Below are positions 17,951-25,914 of a DNA stretch of 41,889 bases, piece by piece. The stretch is taken from assembly GCF_001544315.1 (NCBI RefSeq), contig NZ_BCQG01000031.1, forward strand, positions 1 to 41,889, written 5' to 3'. The stretch's first letter is position 1; each line of letters opens with the position of its first letter. Both the position numbers and the translations under genes were made by a program. This stretch comes from Geobacillus jurassicus NBRC 107829. GTDB lineage: Bacteria > Bacillota > Bacilli > Bacillales > Anoxybacillaceae. The notes under the pieces were generated by a model. It was given only the letters and a program-made list of their open reading frames with translations, ran no database searches and was not told the DNA's origin.

Positions 17951-18344
17951 CTTCGCCGAATAGCTCCTCTAACGTATCCGCAGTATACGTTTTTGCCTTC
18001 GGTCTTTCCTCAGCGATCATGGCGTCTAAAGCAGGAGCAATTTGCGATTTGCGGCATACAAATTCTCTGTATAGTTCTTCCCCTGTATACCCTTCCCTGA
18101 TCAAGTCTTTTAAAATCAAGTCGGAAAAGTCAAAGTGATCCTCATGAATCGGATGAATAATTAACTTATTATCAGCTAACTCAATAAGCACTTCATTCCC
18201 AATTCCTAATTGCTCATAAAAATCCTTGGGGATCGTAATTTGTTTTTTACTTGATACAGCGATGCGCTTCACACGTTTTTTCTTGTCGTTCGGGAGTTTG
18301 TCCATCGATACCTTCTCCTTTGTCATGGCATCTGATGGTATCAT
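17937..18344 (-). CDS. AbrB/SpoVT-fold antitoxin
   Basis: 135 residues from an ATG after GGAGGGG; a second ATG at 18305 (after AAAGGAG) is an alternative start. The region VKRIAVSSKKQITIPKDFYE is the swapped-hairpin AbrB/MazE DNA-binding fold, followed by an acidic helical tail that probably wraps the toxin. It precedes and overlaps the RelE/ParE-like gene, so it should be the antitoxin and autorepressor. The inverted repeat AACCAA-N5-TTGGTT just upstream (18370-18386) is a plausible operator. Confidence 0.82.
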   Translation of the reverse strand: MIPSDAMTKEKVSMDKLPNDKKKRVKRIAVSSKKQITIPKDFYEQLGIGNEVLIELADNKLIIHPIHEDHFDFSDLILKDLIREGYTGEELYREFVCRKSQIAPALDAMIAEERPKAKTYTADTLEELFGEDDEQ

Positions 18345-18369
18345 AGTATTCCCCTCCTCCCCAAAAAAT

Positions 18370-18386
18370 AACCAAATTTCTTGGTT
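18370..18386. promoter_or_regulatory. Likely autoregulatory operator, AACCAA-N5-TTGGTT
   Basis: A perfect 6-bp inverted repeat with 5-bp spacer lies about 26 bp before the AbrB antitoxin ATG and 12 bp downstream of its -10 box. The position suits binding by the antitoxin or toxin-antitoxin complex. Confidence 0.6.
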
Positions 18387-18398
18387 TCTTTACTAATG

Positions 18399-18427
18399 AT
18401 CATAGCATAGCGCGAACACAAACACAA
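18399..18427 (-). promoter_or_regulatory. Promoter of the toxin-antitoxin operon
   Basis: On the minus strand TTGTGT (18427-18422), 17-bp spacer, TATGAT (18404-18399). The -35 is weak, the -10 is good. It fits the operator and gene start just downstream. Confidence 0.5.
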
Positions 18428-18482
18428 TGATTTGCCCATGCTTTTGTCCAATGTTCATAAAAAGTGTCTCCAACCACCATAC

Positions 18483-18516
18483 AAACACCCGAAGCCTTCT
18501 TTGGCTTCGGGTGTTT
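18483..18516 (-). terminator. Terminator after brxB
   Basis: A 14-bp stem (AAACACCCGAAGCC paired with GGCTTCGGGTGTTT) with a 6-base loop lies four bases past the brxB stop. It also separates the core genes from the defence island. Confidence 0.75.
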
Positions 18517-18520
18517 CCGC

Positions 18521-18958
18521 TCACACTTCCTCACAATATTCATCAAACAGCGCCTGCAGCTTTTGCACGACGGCGACCGGCTCGTGCCCTTCGATGTCGT
18601 GGCGGTGCAGCATGGCGCACAATTTCCCGTCTTTTAACAAGGCGAACGACGGCGAGGATGGCGGCTCGCCGACAAAATAGTCGCGCGCGCGGGCCGTTGC
18701 TTCTTTGTCTTGGCCGGCAAAGACGGTCACCAAATGGTCCGGGCGCTTGTCGTAATGGACGGCGTGGGCCGCTGCCGGACGGGCGATGCCGCCGGCGCAG
18801 CCGCACACGGAGTTGATGAGGACAAGCGTCGTGCCCGGACGGCGGAATGCCGCATCGACATCTTCCGGCGTGCGCAGCTCTTCAAATCCGGCTTCGACCG
18901 CTTCACGCCGCGCTTGTTCGACGATGTCGTTATAGAGCGGAAATTGGAATTGAAACAT
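18521..18958 (-). CDS. brxB: Bacilliredoxin (BrxB/YqiW family)
   Basis: 145 residues, the family's usual length. The thioredoxin-like fold carries CGC (C52 and C54) in NSVCGCAGG, the signature of bacilliredoxins. These remove bacillithiol from mixed disulfides on proteins in the cytoplasm of Firmicutes that make bacillithiol. The ATG follows GAGGAGG, 32 bp after meaB, so it can be read through from the mutase operon. In B. subtilis yqiW is near the bkd operon as well, which makes it a good core-genome anchor: everything to its left in this window is accessory. Confidence 0.93.
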   Translation of the reverse strand: MFQFQFPLYNDIVEQARREAVEAGFEELRTPEDVDAAFRRPGTTLVLINSVCGCAGGIARPAAAHAVHYDKRPDHLVTVFAGQDKEATARARDYFVGEPPSSPSFALLKDGKLCAMLHRHDIEGHEPVAVVQKLQALFDEYCEEV

Positions 18959-18990
18959 TGTAACACCTCCTCTGATTTACGTTTATCATA

Positions 18991-20139
18991 TCATATTTGA
19001 TCGTCGATCCTCCGTTCATACGCTTCGATCAGCTCGCGGACGGCGGCGGTGACCGGCTTGGCGCCGGAAATGACGCTGTTCTCAAGCATCGGGAGCTTTT
19101 CTTTCACGATCGGGTCGGCGAAAAAGCGCGTTTCTACATATTCTTTGATCATGGCGTGCATCCAGTCTTTTTGTTGTTGGCGGCGGCGGTCGAAAAACAC
19201 GCCGGATTGCTTCGTCGTCTCAACGAACGTTTGAATGACGCGCCACATGTCGGCGATCCCTTCACCGAACAGCGCCGAGCACGTGTACGCTTTCGTCTCC
19301 CAGCCGGGCGTGGCCGGGCGCAAGTAATGGAGAAACTGGTTGTATTCTTTTTGCGCCGCCCGCGCTTTTTCTTTATTATCGCCGTCCGCCTTGTTGATGA
19401 CGATGGCGTCCACCAGCTCCATGATGCCGCGCTTCATCCCTTGCAGCTCGTCGCCGGCGCCGGTTAACGCCAAGAGGAGGAAAAAGTCGACCATCCCGCG
19501 AACGACAAACTCACTTTGCCCGACGCCGACCGTCTCAACCAAAATGATGTCATAGCCAGCTGCCTCGCACAGCATCATCGTCTCACGCGTTTTCCGGTGC
19601 ACGCCGCCAAGCGCCCCGCCGGATGGCGACGGGCGGATAAACGCATGTGGATGGCGGGCAAGCGTCTCCATCCGCGTTTTGTCGCCGAGGATGCTGCCGC
19701 CGGTCAACGAACTCGTCGGGTCGACGGCCAAGACGGCGACGCGATGCCCCTGCTCGCATAAAAACGTGCCGAACGCTTCAATGAACGTGCTTTTTCCCGC
19801 CCCCGGCACGCCGGTGATGCCAATGCGGATCGAGCGGCCGACGTGCGGCAACAGTTCATTTAACACTTGTTGAGCCAAATCGATATGACGAGCCGCATTG
19901 CTTTCGACAAGCGTAATCGCCTGCGCCAATATCGTGCGGTCGCCGGCGAGCACTCCTTGGACGTATTCTTCGACCGACCGCTCTTTCCGTCTCACGACCC
20001 GCTTTGGCGCCGGTGGGCGCGCGGCTTGCACATACGACGACGCGCTTTCGCCATCCGCCCATTCCGGACGCCGCGGCGGCCCGTCCGCCGGTTCCGACAG
20101 GAGGGCGTCCTGTCCTTGCCGTTTCTCTTCGCCGCTCAT
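18991..20139 (-). CDS. meaB: Methylmalonyl-CoA mutase GTPase chaperone MeaB
   Basis: 382 residues. P-loop [11 protein letters not shown] at 107-117 and NKADGDN for guanine recognition identify the MeaB/ArgK GTPase, which loads adenosylcobalamin and shields methylmalonyl-CoA mutase from inactivation. The first 50 residues are a charged, Pro-rich extension before the family core. The ATG overlaps the mutB stop (ATGA), so production is coupled to its client enzyme. The LAO/AO-transport ATPase label seen in older annotations is misleading in this context. Confidence 0.95.
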   Translation of the reverse strand: MSGEEKRQGQDALLSEPADGPPRRPEWADGESASSYVQAARPPAPKRVVRRKERSVEEYVQGVLAGDRTILAQAITLVESNAARHIDLAQQVLNELLPHVGRSIRIGITGVPGAGKSTFIEAFGTFLCEQGHRVAVLAVDPTSSLTGGSILGDKTRMETLARHPHAFIRPSPSGGALGGVHRKTRETMMLCEAAGYDIILVETVGVGQSEFVVRGMVDFFLLLALTGAGDELQGMKRGIMELVDAIVINKADGDNKEKARAAQKEYNQFLHYLRPATPGWETKAYTCSALFGEGIADMWRVIQTFVETTKQSGVFFDRRRQQQKDWMHAMIKEYVETRFFADPIVKEKLPMLENSVISGAKPVTAAVRELIEAYERRIDDQI

Positions 20140-22331
20140 TCGCTCACGTCCTCATAGCCGAGCCGGGCGTAAATTTCATCCAACACTTTTTCCGCCGCTT
20201 CCGGGATCACCGTGCCCGGTCCAAAGATGGCAGCGGCGCCGTGTTCATACAAGAAGGCGTAGTCTTGCGGCGGAATGACGCCGCCGACGACGACCAAAAT
20301 ATCGTCGCGGCCGAGTTTTTTCAACTCCTCGACGAGCTGCGGCACGAGCGTCTTATGCCCGCCAGCGAGCGAGCTGATGCCAACCGCATGCACGTCGTTT
20401 TCAACCGCCTGGCGCGCCGTTTCTTCCGGCGTTTGGAAGAGCGGGCCGATGTCGACGTCAAACCCTAAATCGGCAAACGCCGTGGCGATCACTTTCGCCC
20501 CGCGGTCATGGCCGTCCTGCCCCATTTTCGCGATCAAGATGCGCGGACGCCGCCCTTCAAGTTCCGCGAACTGCTCCACCCGCCGCTTCACCCGTTCCAG
20601 CTGCGCTTCGTTTTTGTATTCCGAGCTGTACACGCCGCTGATCGAGCGGATCGCGGCGCGATGGCGCTTCGCCACTTTTTCGATCGCGTACGAAATTTCC
20701 CCGAGCGTCGCCCGGACGCGCGCCGCTTGGACGGCCAACTCAAGCAAGTTCCCTTCGCCCGTTTCCGCCGCTTTCGTGATGGCGTTGAGCGCCGCTTCGA
20801 CTTGCTCGTTGTCGCGCGTCGCCCTCAGCTCGTTCAGCCGCTCGATTTGCCGCTGGCGCACGGCAGTGTTGTCGACTTCCAAAATGTCGATCGGCTCTTC
20901 TTTTTCCGGACGGTATTTGTTCACGCCGATGATCGTTTCCGCCCCCGAGTCGATGCGCGCTTGGCGGCGAGCCGCCGCTTCTTCGATGCGCATTTTCGGG
21001 ATGCCCGTTTCAATGGCTTTTGCCATCCCGCCGAGGCTTTCGATTTCTTCGATATGCGCCCACGCCCGCTTCATCAATTCGTTCGTCAACGTCTCGACGT
21101 AATACGAACCGGCCCACGGGTCGATCGTCCGGCAAATGCCCGTTTCTTCCTGCAAGTACAGCTGCGTGTTGCGGGCGATGCGCGCCGAGAAGTCGGTCGG
21201 CAAGGCGATCGCTTCATCGAGCGCGTTCGTATGGAGCGACTGCGTATGCCCCATCGCCGCCGCGTGCGCCTCAATGAGCGTGCGCACAACGTTGTTGAAC
21301 GGATCTTGTTCTGTCAAGCTCCAGCCTGACGTTTGCGAATGCGTGCGCAATGCGAGCGATTTCGGATTTTTCGGATTGAACGTTTTCATCATTTTCGCCC
21401 ACATGAGGCGCGCCGCCCGCAATTTCGCCACTTCCATAAAATAGTTCATGCCGATCGCCCAGAAAAATGACAACCTCGGCGCGAACGAGTCGATGTCAAT
21501 GCCCGCTTTCAAGCCGGTGCGCACGTACTCAAGCCCGTCGGCGAGCGTGTACGCCAACTCCAAATCGGCCGGCGCCCCGGCTTCTTGCATATGGTAGCCG
21601 GAAATGCTGATGCTGTTGAATTTCGGCATGTATTTGGCCGTATAGGCGAAAATGTCGGCGATGATGCGCATCGACATCTCCGGCGGGTAAATGTACGTGT
21701 TGCGCACCATATATTCTTTCAAAATATCGTTTTGGATCGTGCCGGACAGTTTGTCCTGCGTCACTCCCTGCTCTTCGGCGGTGACGATGTAAAACGCCAT
21801 AATCGGGAGCACCGCCCCGTTCATCGTCATCGACACCGACATTTGGTCGAGCGGGATGCCGTCAAACAAAATTTTCATATCGAGCACCGAGTCGATGGCC
21901 ACCCCCGCTTTGCCGACGTCGCCGACGACGCGCGGATGGTCGGAATCATAACCGCGGTGCGTGGCGAGGTCAAACGCGACCGACAACCCTTTTTGCCCCA
22001 TCGCCAAGTTGCGCCGGTAAAACGCGTTGCTCTCCTCGGCGGTCGAAAAGCCGGCGTATTGGCGGATCGTCCACGGCCGCACGACATACATCGTCGGGTA
22101 CGGCCCGCGCAAGTACGGCGGCAAGCCGGGCAAGCAATCGAGAAAATCAAGCCCGTCAATATCTTCCTTTGTATAAAGCGGCTTCACCGCAATGTGCTCG
22201 TTCGTCTGAAACAACAGCTCATCGATCGATGCTTGCACTCGCTCTTTGACCGCTTCTTTCCACTTCCGTTCATCAACATGGGCCGTTGCGGCGGAAAGCG
22301 TCATTTTTGTAAAATCAACGTACTTCGCCAT
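20136..22331 (-). CDS. mutB: Methylmalonyl-CoA mutase, large (catalytic) subunit
   Basis: 731 residues from the ATG at 22331; a TTG just upstream is a less likely start. A TIM-barrel mutase domain is followed by the cobalamin-binding domain with [15 protein letters not shown] near residue 605, whose His is the lower axial cobalt ligand. It interconverts (R)-methylmalonyl-CoA and succinyl-CoA using adenosylcobalamin, in a dimer with MutA. A GAGGGG site lies in the end of mutA, and the genes overlap by 17 bp. The enzyme would consume propionyl-CoA-derived methylmalonyl-CoA from valine and isoleucine degradation by the nearby bkd system; propionyl-CoA carboxylase and epimerase are not in the window. 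Confidence 0.96.
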   Translation of the reverse strand: MAKYVDFTKMTLSAATAHVDERKWKEAVKERVQASIDELLFQTNEHIAVKPLYTKEDIDGLDFLDCLPGLPPYLRGPYPTMYVVRPWTIRQYAGFSTAEESNAFYRRNLAMGQKGLSVAFDLATHRGYDSDHPRVVGDVGKAGVAIDSVLDMKILFDGIPLDQMSVSMTMNGAVLPIMAFYIVTAEEQGVTQDKLSGTIQNDILKEYMVRNTYIYPPEMSMRIIADIFAYTAKYMPKFNSISISGYHMQEAGAPADLELAYTLADGLEYVRTGLKAGIDIDSFAPRLSFFWAIGMNYFMEVAKLRAARLMWAKMMKTFNPKNPKSLALRTHSQTSGWSLTEQDPFNNVVRTLIEAHAAAMGHTQSLHTNALDEAIALPTDFSARIARNTQLYLQEETGICRTIDPWAGSYYVETLTNELMKRAWAHIEEIESLGGMAKAIETGIPKMRIEEAAARRQARIDSGAETIIGVNKYRPEKEEPIDILEVDNTAVRQRQIERLNELRATRDNEQVEAALNAITKAAETGEGNLLELAVQAARVRATLGEISYAIEKVAKRHRAAIRSISGVYSSEYKNEAQLERVKRRVEQFAELEGRRPRILIAKMGQDGHDRGAKVIATAFADLGFDVDIGPLFQTPEETARQAVENDVHAVGISSLAGGHKTLVPQLVEELKKLGRDDILVVVGGVIPPQDYAFLYEHGAAAIFGPGTVIPEAAEKVLDEIYARLGYEDVSE

Positions 22332-24363
22332 CAAGCGCCACCCCTCTTTCCGTTAGAAACGCCACGATCACATCGTACGCGTTCGAACCGAGATGAATCG
22401 ATCCGTCCACGCCCGCGTCCGCGTACGTTTTCGCGAGCTCTTCCGTCGGTTTTCCGGCCACATACAGCTTCGCCGTCGGCTTTGCCTGCTTGAACGCTTT
22501 CGCCAACGCCGGAACGAACGACGGATAATCATCATCGGCGCCGCAAACGATATAATGCGTCCCGTTCGTGTTCCGCACCCATTCGAGTGCTTCCTCGACC
22601 GATGCGAAGCCGCCGCTCCGCTCGGCCGCCACCCCGCCGGCCGCAAACAGCCCGGCGATGAAATCGGCGCGCGCCTGATGGCGGACAAGCGGCCCGATAT
22701 TGATCAAGTGAACAGAAAGCCGACTTCCGGTGCGCTCCGCATGCTCCTCGGCCGCCTTGCGCAGTCGCTCAAACGGCTCGGCCAAGCGCCATGCGCGAAT
22801 CGGCGCAATGCGGGCCGACGAATTTCCATCCGCGAGCGCCGCCGCGATCTCCCGAGCGGTTGCTCGACGACAGGCCGCACCAATCGCCGCTTCCATCCAC
22901 TTCCCATCCGCGAGCGCGCTGCGAATGTCAGCCACCCTCTTTTCATCCAACGGCGGCAACTCTTTCGCCGCGGCTTGCTTCGGCTTTTGGATCGGCGTTT
23001 CTTCTAAGTTCGCATACACGTTCGTGCCGATGATTTTTTCCTTCCGCGTCTTGACATTGTCCAATCGCCGCTTGGCGACCGCCGCCACTTCCGCCTGCAC
23101 GAAGCCGTCTTCGAGCGCCTTTATCATGCCGCCTTGTTCCTCCACGCGCTGGAACAGCTTCCACGCTTCTTCGGCGAGCTTAGCGGTCAACGTTTCCACA
23201 TAATACGAGCCGCCCGCCGGATCGATGACGTTCGCCACATGCGCCTCCTCAAGCAAAATGAGCTGCGTGTTGCGGGCGATGCGCCGCGAAAACTCATCAG
23301 GGAGTCCGATCGCCTCGTCAAACGGCGACACATGCACGCCATCAGCGCCGCCGACAACGGCCGCAAACGCTTCCGCCGCCGCCCGAAGCATGTTCACATA
23401 CGGGTCGTACACCGTTTTCGTAAAGCGCGATGTGCGCACATGCAGCTCGATCCGCCTTGCTGATTCACCGCCGCCAAACGCTTCGATTGCTTGCGCGAAC
23501 AACCGCCGCGCTGCCCGCAGTTTTGCGATTTCCATAAAGAAATCAGCCCCAACCGCAAACGACGCTTGCATCCGCGTCGCGATGTCATCCACCGTCAGCC
23601 CCCGATCCAGCCCAGCGCGGATGTACTCGACCGCTGTCGCCAACGCAAACGCCAGCTCCTGCACAGCGTTCGCCCCGCCGTTATGGTACGGCTCGCCGCG
23701 CACCAAAATCGTGCGGATGGCGGGCATCTGTTCCTTCGCCCACTTCGTCACTTCCACCATTTCATCATACAGCCGCTCAAGCGAACACGGAAGCGTCCCA
23801 TGTTCCGCCCACGCCCCGAGCGGATCCATGCCGATCGCGCCCCGCACGGCCGAAAGAGAGAGTCCCTTCTCCTGCAAATAAGCAACAAGCAACGCCAAAA
23901 ACGGAAGCGACCGCGCCCCGGCGTCCACACGGAGCGAATCGCGATCGAGCGGCACACCATCAAACATCGCCGCGAGAACATCGACCGACTCGACGGCAAA
24001 CGGCAGCCGCCCAAGAGCGAGATGAATTTCCGTCTGCCCTCTTTGCAAGTCATGCTTGACCGCCTCGTTCCATTCGGACGGGCTTGCCGCTGAAATCTCC
24101 TGGCTCACCTTCCATGGCCCGCCTCGGTATCCTTCCGGACGCGCCCCGCGCACATAACGGCCAAAGCCCGGGTATTGCTCAAGCGGACCAAGCACCTCCA
24201 AGTCTCGGCGCGTATAGAGCGGTTTCACCGCAATGTTTTCGTACGTCATCGATACAAGCCGCTCGAGCGGCTTGCCTTTCAGCGACTTTTCCGCTTCCCG
24301 CTCCCACTCCTCCACCGTCGGAGCCGGAAACGCCGCTTCCTTCATCTTCGCGACATCGCTCAT
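22315..24363 (-). CDS. mutA: Methylmalonyl-CoA mutase, small subunit
   Basis: 682 residues from the ATG at 24363, which follows GGGGGAT; the open frame upstream is leader. The barrel domain resembles MutB. The C-terminal cobalamin-like domain lacks DxHxx[16 protein letters not shown] replaces it, as is typical of the non-catalytic subunit that does not bind B12. It heads the mutA-mutB-meaB(-brxB) operon under a sigma-A-type promoter with a 130-base structured leader. Some annotators call this gene by the E. coli-derived name scpA; the role is the same. Confidence 0.94.
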   Translation of the reverse strand: MSDVAKMKEAAFPAPTVEEWEREAEKSLKGKPLERLVSMTYENIAVKPLYTRRDLEVLGPLEQYPGFGRYVRGARPEGYRGGPWKVSQEISAASPSEWNEAVKHDLQRGQTEIHLALGRLPFAVESVDVLAAMFDGVPLDRDSLRVDAGARSLPFLALLVAYLQEKGLSLSAVRGAIGMDPLGAWAEHGTLPCSLERLYDEMVEVTKWAKEQMPAIRTILVRGEPYHNGGANAVQELAFALATAVEYIRAGLDRGLTVDDIATRMQASFAVGADFFMEIAKLRAARRLFAQAIEAFGGGESARRIELHVRTSRFTKTVYDPYVNMLRAAAEAFAAVVGGADGVHVSPFDEAIGLPDEFSRRIARNTQLILLEEAHVANVIDPAGGSYYVETLTAKLAEEAWKLFQRVEEQGGMIKALEDGFVQAEVAAVAKRRLDNVKTRKEKIIGTNVYANLEETPIQKPKQAAAKELPPLDEKRVADIRSALADGKWMEAAIGAACRRATAREIAAALADGNSSARIAPIRAWRLAEPFERLRKAAEEHAERTGSRLSVHLINIGPLVRHQARADFIAGLFAAGGVAAERSGGFASVEEALEWVRNTNGTHYIVCGADDDYPSFVPALAKAFKQAKPTAKLYVAGKPTEELAKTYADAGVDGSIHLGSNAYDVIVAFLTERGVALDGEVR

Positions 24364-24392
24364 CCCGATCCCCCTTTGCCTTCCTGACATAA

Positions 24393-24488
24393 GAAACCGC
24401 TTTCTTTTCAAGCCGCACCTTTCCCTTTCGAGCCCGTCTTGCTCGGAAAGAAGCGCTGATAACGCTTCTTGTGGGAAAAAACGGTTTC
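24393..24488 (-). promoter_or_regulatory. Structured 5' leader of mutA
   Basis: The mutA leader can fold into a closed three-way shape. Outer arms GAAACCG (24393-24399) and CGGTTTC (24482-24488) enclose a hairpin at 24425-24450 (CTTTCGAGC with GCTCGGAAAG, one bulge) and a second at 24448-24470 (AAGAAGCG with CGCTTCTT, 7-base loop). The two inner hairpins share three bases, so they may compete. I do not recognise a cobalamin riboswitch box here. Confidence 0.45.
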
Positions 24489-24495
24489 TATGTTT

Positions 24496-24524
24496 ATTGT
24501 AGTACATCGGCCGCGTTTGAGCAA
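24496..24524 (-). promoter_or_regulatory. Sigma-A promoter of the mutA operon
   Basis: On the minus strand TTGCTC (24524-24519), 17-bp spacer, TACAAT (24501-24496). The start of transcription would fall near 24490, giving a leader of about 125 bases. Confidence 0.7.
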
Positions 24525-24602
24525 TGAACAAAAAAGCCAAAGGGCTTGCCGATGCCGCCATTTCGCCATGAAATGGAACACAAAGCGGCCAAAAAAACAT
24601 GA

Positions 24603-24770
24603 ACAATCCCGAAATGGCTCGATGACTTGGCGAAACAACATCATGTCAACGATTCACAAATCCTCCAAGAAGCGCTGAAAAACATCTCGGAGGCTCTTCA
24701 CCACAAAGTGTACTTGACAAATAAAGACGATCATGATAGAGAAAATCAAAACAGCATTTTTTCCTTTTAA
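24603..24770 (+). pseudogene. HicB-like antitoxin C-terminal remnant
   Basis: The plus-strand frame reads TIPKWLDDLAKQHHVNDSQI followed by LQEALK, which resembles the ribbon-helix-helix tail of HicB-type antitoxins. An in-frame TGA lies directly before it (24600-24602), no HicB N-terminal domain precedes it and no HicA toxin follows. The similarity ends at about 24708, where the inverted-repeat element begins. A fossil of a lost toxin-antitoxin pair is the simplest reading; judged by eye only. Confidence 0.5.
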
Positions 24771-24828
24771 TACCATACGTCTCTTTGAGCAACATTGTTA
24801 TCATGTTTGTCTTTAAAAGTCAAGTACA
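24709..24828. repeat. 120-bp MITE-like element with 30-bp terminal inverted repeats
   Basis: The left arm 24709-24738 and right arm 24799-24828 match at 25 of 30 positions without gaps. Both begin TGTACTTGAC, share AAAGAC in the middle and end CATGATA. The 60-bp centre is AT-rich and encodes nothing. No target duplication is obvious. It interrupts the HicB-like remnant. A miniature inverted-repeat transposable element, or a fusion of two insertion-sequence ends, is likely. Confidence 0.65.
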
Positions 24829-24893
24829 TCTTTTGGTGATGAACCAAAAATCCGGGCATGATACAATATTTAACAAATAACAGAGAATCCCAA

Positions 24894-25022
24894 ATGTTTA
24901 GTTCAGCCATGTCTGTTCTCATGCCGGAGAACTACTATCTTTTAGTCGCCATTGACTTATCGGACCAATTTGTACCGATGCTGTCGGAAAGATTCGTAGC
25001 CGAGCGATCCTTTCTATGTTGA
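24894..25022 (+). pseudogene. Possible transposase N-terminal fragment
   Basis: A 42-codon frame containing MPENYYLLVAIDLSDQF resembles the opening of IS1182-like transposases (a pattern like PENHLLRxIDxxxDFSF). It stops after 42 codons and no DDE domain follows. Weak, by-eye similarity. Confidence 0.3.
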
Positions 25023-25129
25023 ATGTTTCAATGAAATGGATTTTCATCGGCGTAGGGAGCGCCCTCTTGATCTTATCCATCACATTGAGTTCCATCATTT
25101 GGATGCGCCGGCGTCAACTGTCGAAATAA
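25016..25129 (+). other. 37-codon open frame with one membrane helix, probably a gene remnant
   Basis: It reads as a hydrophobic stretch WIFIGVGSALLILSITLSS followed by a basic tail RRRQLSK. No convincing ribosome binding site precedes the ATG. It may be the C-terminal end of a lost membrane protein or a small membrane peptide. I cannot name it. The rest of 24830-25190 shows nothing I can interpret. Confidence 0.25.
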
Positions 25130-25193
25130 TCGGCTCGTCTTCCTTTCGCCATTCTCGCAATCCTGTTGAGGCATCAAGCAGCCGCATAGCCCA

Positions 25194-25241
25194 AAAGGCC
25201 CCCATTCATCGGCTGGCGAGAAACGGGATGAAGGGGCCTTT
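25194..25241 (-). terminator. Terminator of the lipoprotein/two-component/Uma2 operon
   Basis: AAAGGCCCC and GGGGCCTTT pair, extended by TTCAT/ATGAA after a two-base bulge, with an 18-base loop. On the minus strand CCTTTTGG follows. It lies about 35 bp beyond the ancestral Uma2 stop at 25278. Confidence 0.55.
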
Positions 25242-25277
25242 CTTCGCCATCAGCGGGCAATGGGAGTTGTCATTTCA

Positions 25278-25865
25278 TCATTCCAAAAAAACGTTCCGCA
25301 AATCGATCACCAAATCTTTCAATACATGAACAGAAACGGAGTCATCCCGGTTGTACACTCCGTGAAGTTCCAACTCCCCTGTTTTCTCACGCAACTAGAC
25401 TTCCACTACTTGATTCGCCGGGTCAACGATCCAATATTCCTTCACCCCGGCCCGCTCATACGCGATCCGTTTGTCCATCCGGTCGATTTTGGCCGTGGCG
25501 GGGGACAAGATCTCGACGACCAAATCCGGAGCGCCGACGATGCGGTTTTTTTGGAGTTTATTCTTATCGCAGATGACGACAAGATCGGGACACACCCAGT
25601 TCCGAACGTTTTCATCCATCCATCCCTTTTGATGATCTTCGAAAAGGTACACATCAATCGGGGCGGCCAACACGCGGCAATCCTTCCCGCGAAGGTACAT
25701 ACCGAATTCGATCGAAAGCTGGAGCGAAACGGATTGATGTTCCGGCGTTGGCGACGGAGCTATGCGAATGATGTTCCCGTCCAACACCTCGCAGCGTTTT
25801 CCTTCCGGCCATGTCGCATACTCTTTGTAGGTCATTGGGAGCTGGTCCTGTTTCGGTGGATCCAT
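25278..25865 (-). pseudogene. Uma2-family (DUF820) nuclease-like gene with in-frame amber stop
   Basis: The start is ATG at 25865 after AGGTGA. The first 156 codons give the Uma2 core with PDLVVICD near 93-100, GAPDLVVEILSP at 111-122 and EYWIVDP near 143-149, the PD-(D/E)XK-like pattern. A TAG at 25397-25395 then interrupts, and the same frame continues for 38 codons with LREKTGELELHGVYN and VIDLRNVF before a TGA at 25280-25278. The continuation matches the ordinary Uma2 tail, with the amber codon standing where Tyr is common (VEVY). The full length would be about 195 residues, normal for the family. Read as a recent nonsense mutation; the product is either a truncated 156-residue protein or nothing. 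It lies 49 bp after the histidine kinase. Confidence 0.8.
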
Positions 25866-25914
25866 CTTTTTCACCTGCCTCTTCTTTGTACGGGTTATAC
25901 ACCTGTGAACCCCT

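Noticed and set aside
20508-21329. Long plus-strand open frames opposite mutB
   Set aside because: Antisense shadows in a gene with strong third-position GC bias.
25036-25329. 97-codon plus-strand open frame
   Set aside because: No ribosome binding site or recognisable domain, and it overlaps the tail of the Uma2 gene and its terminator.
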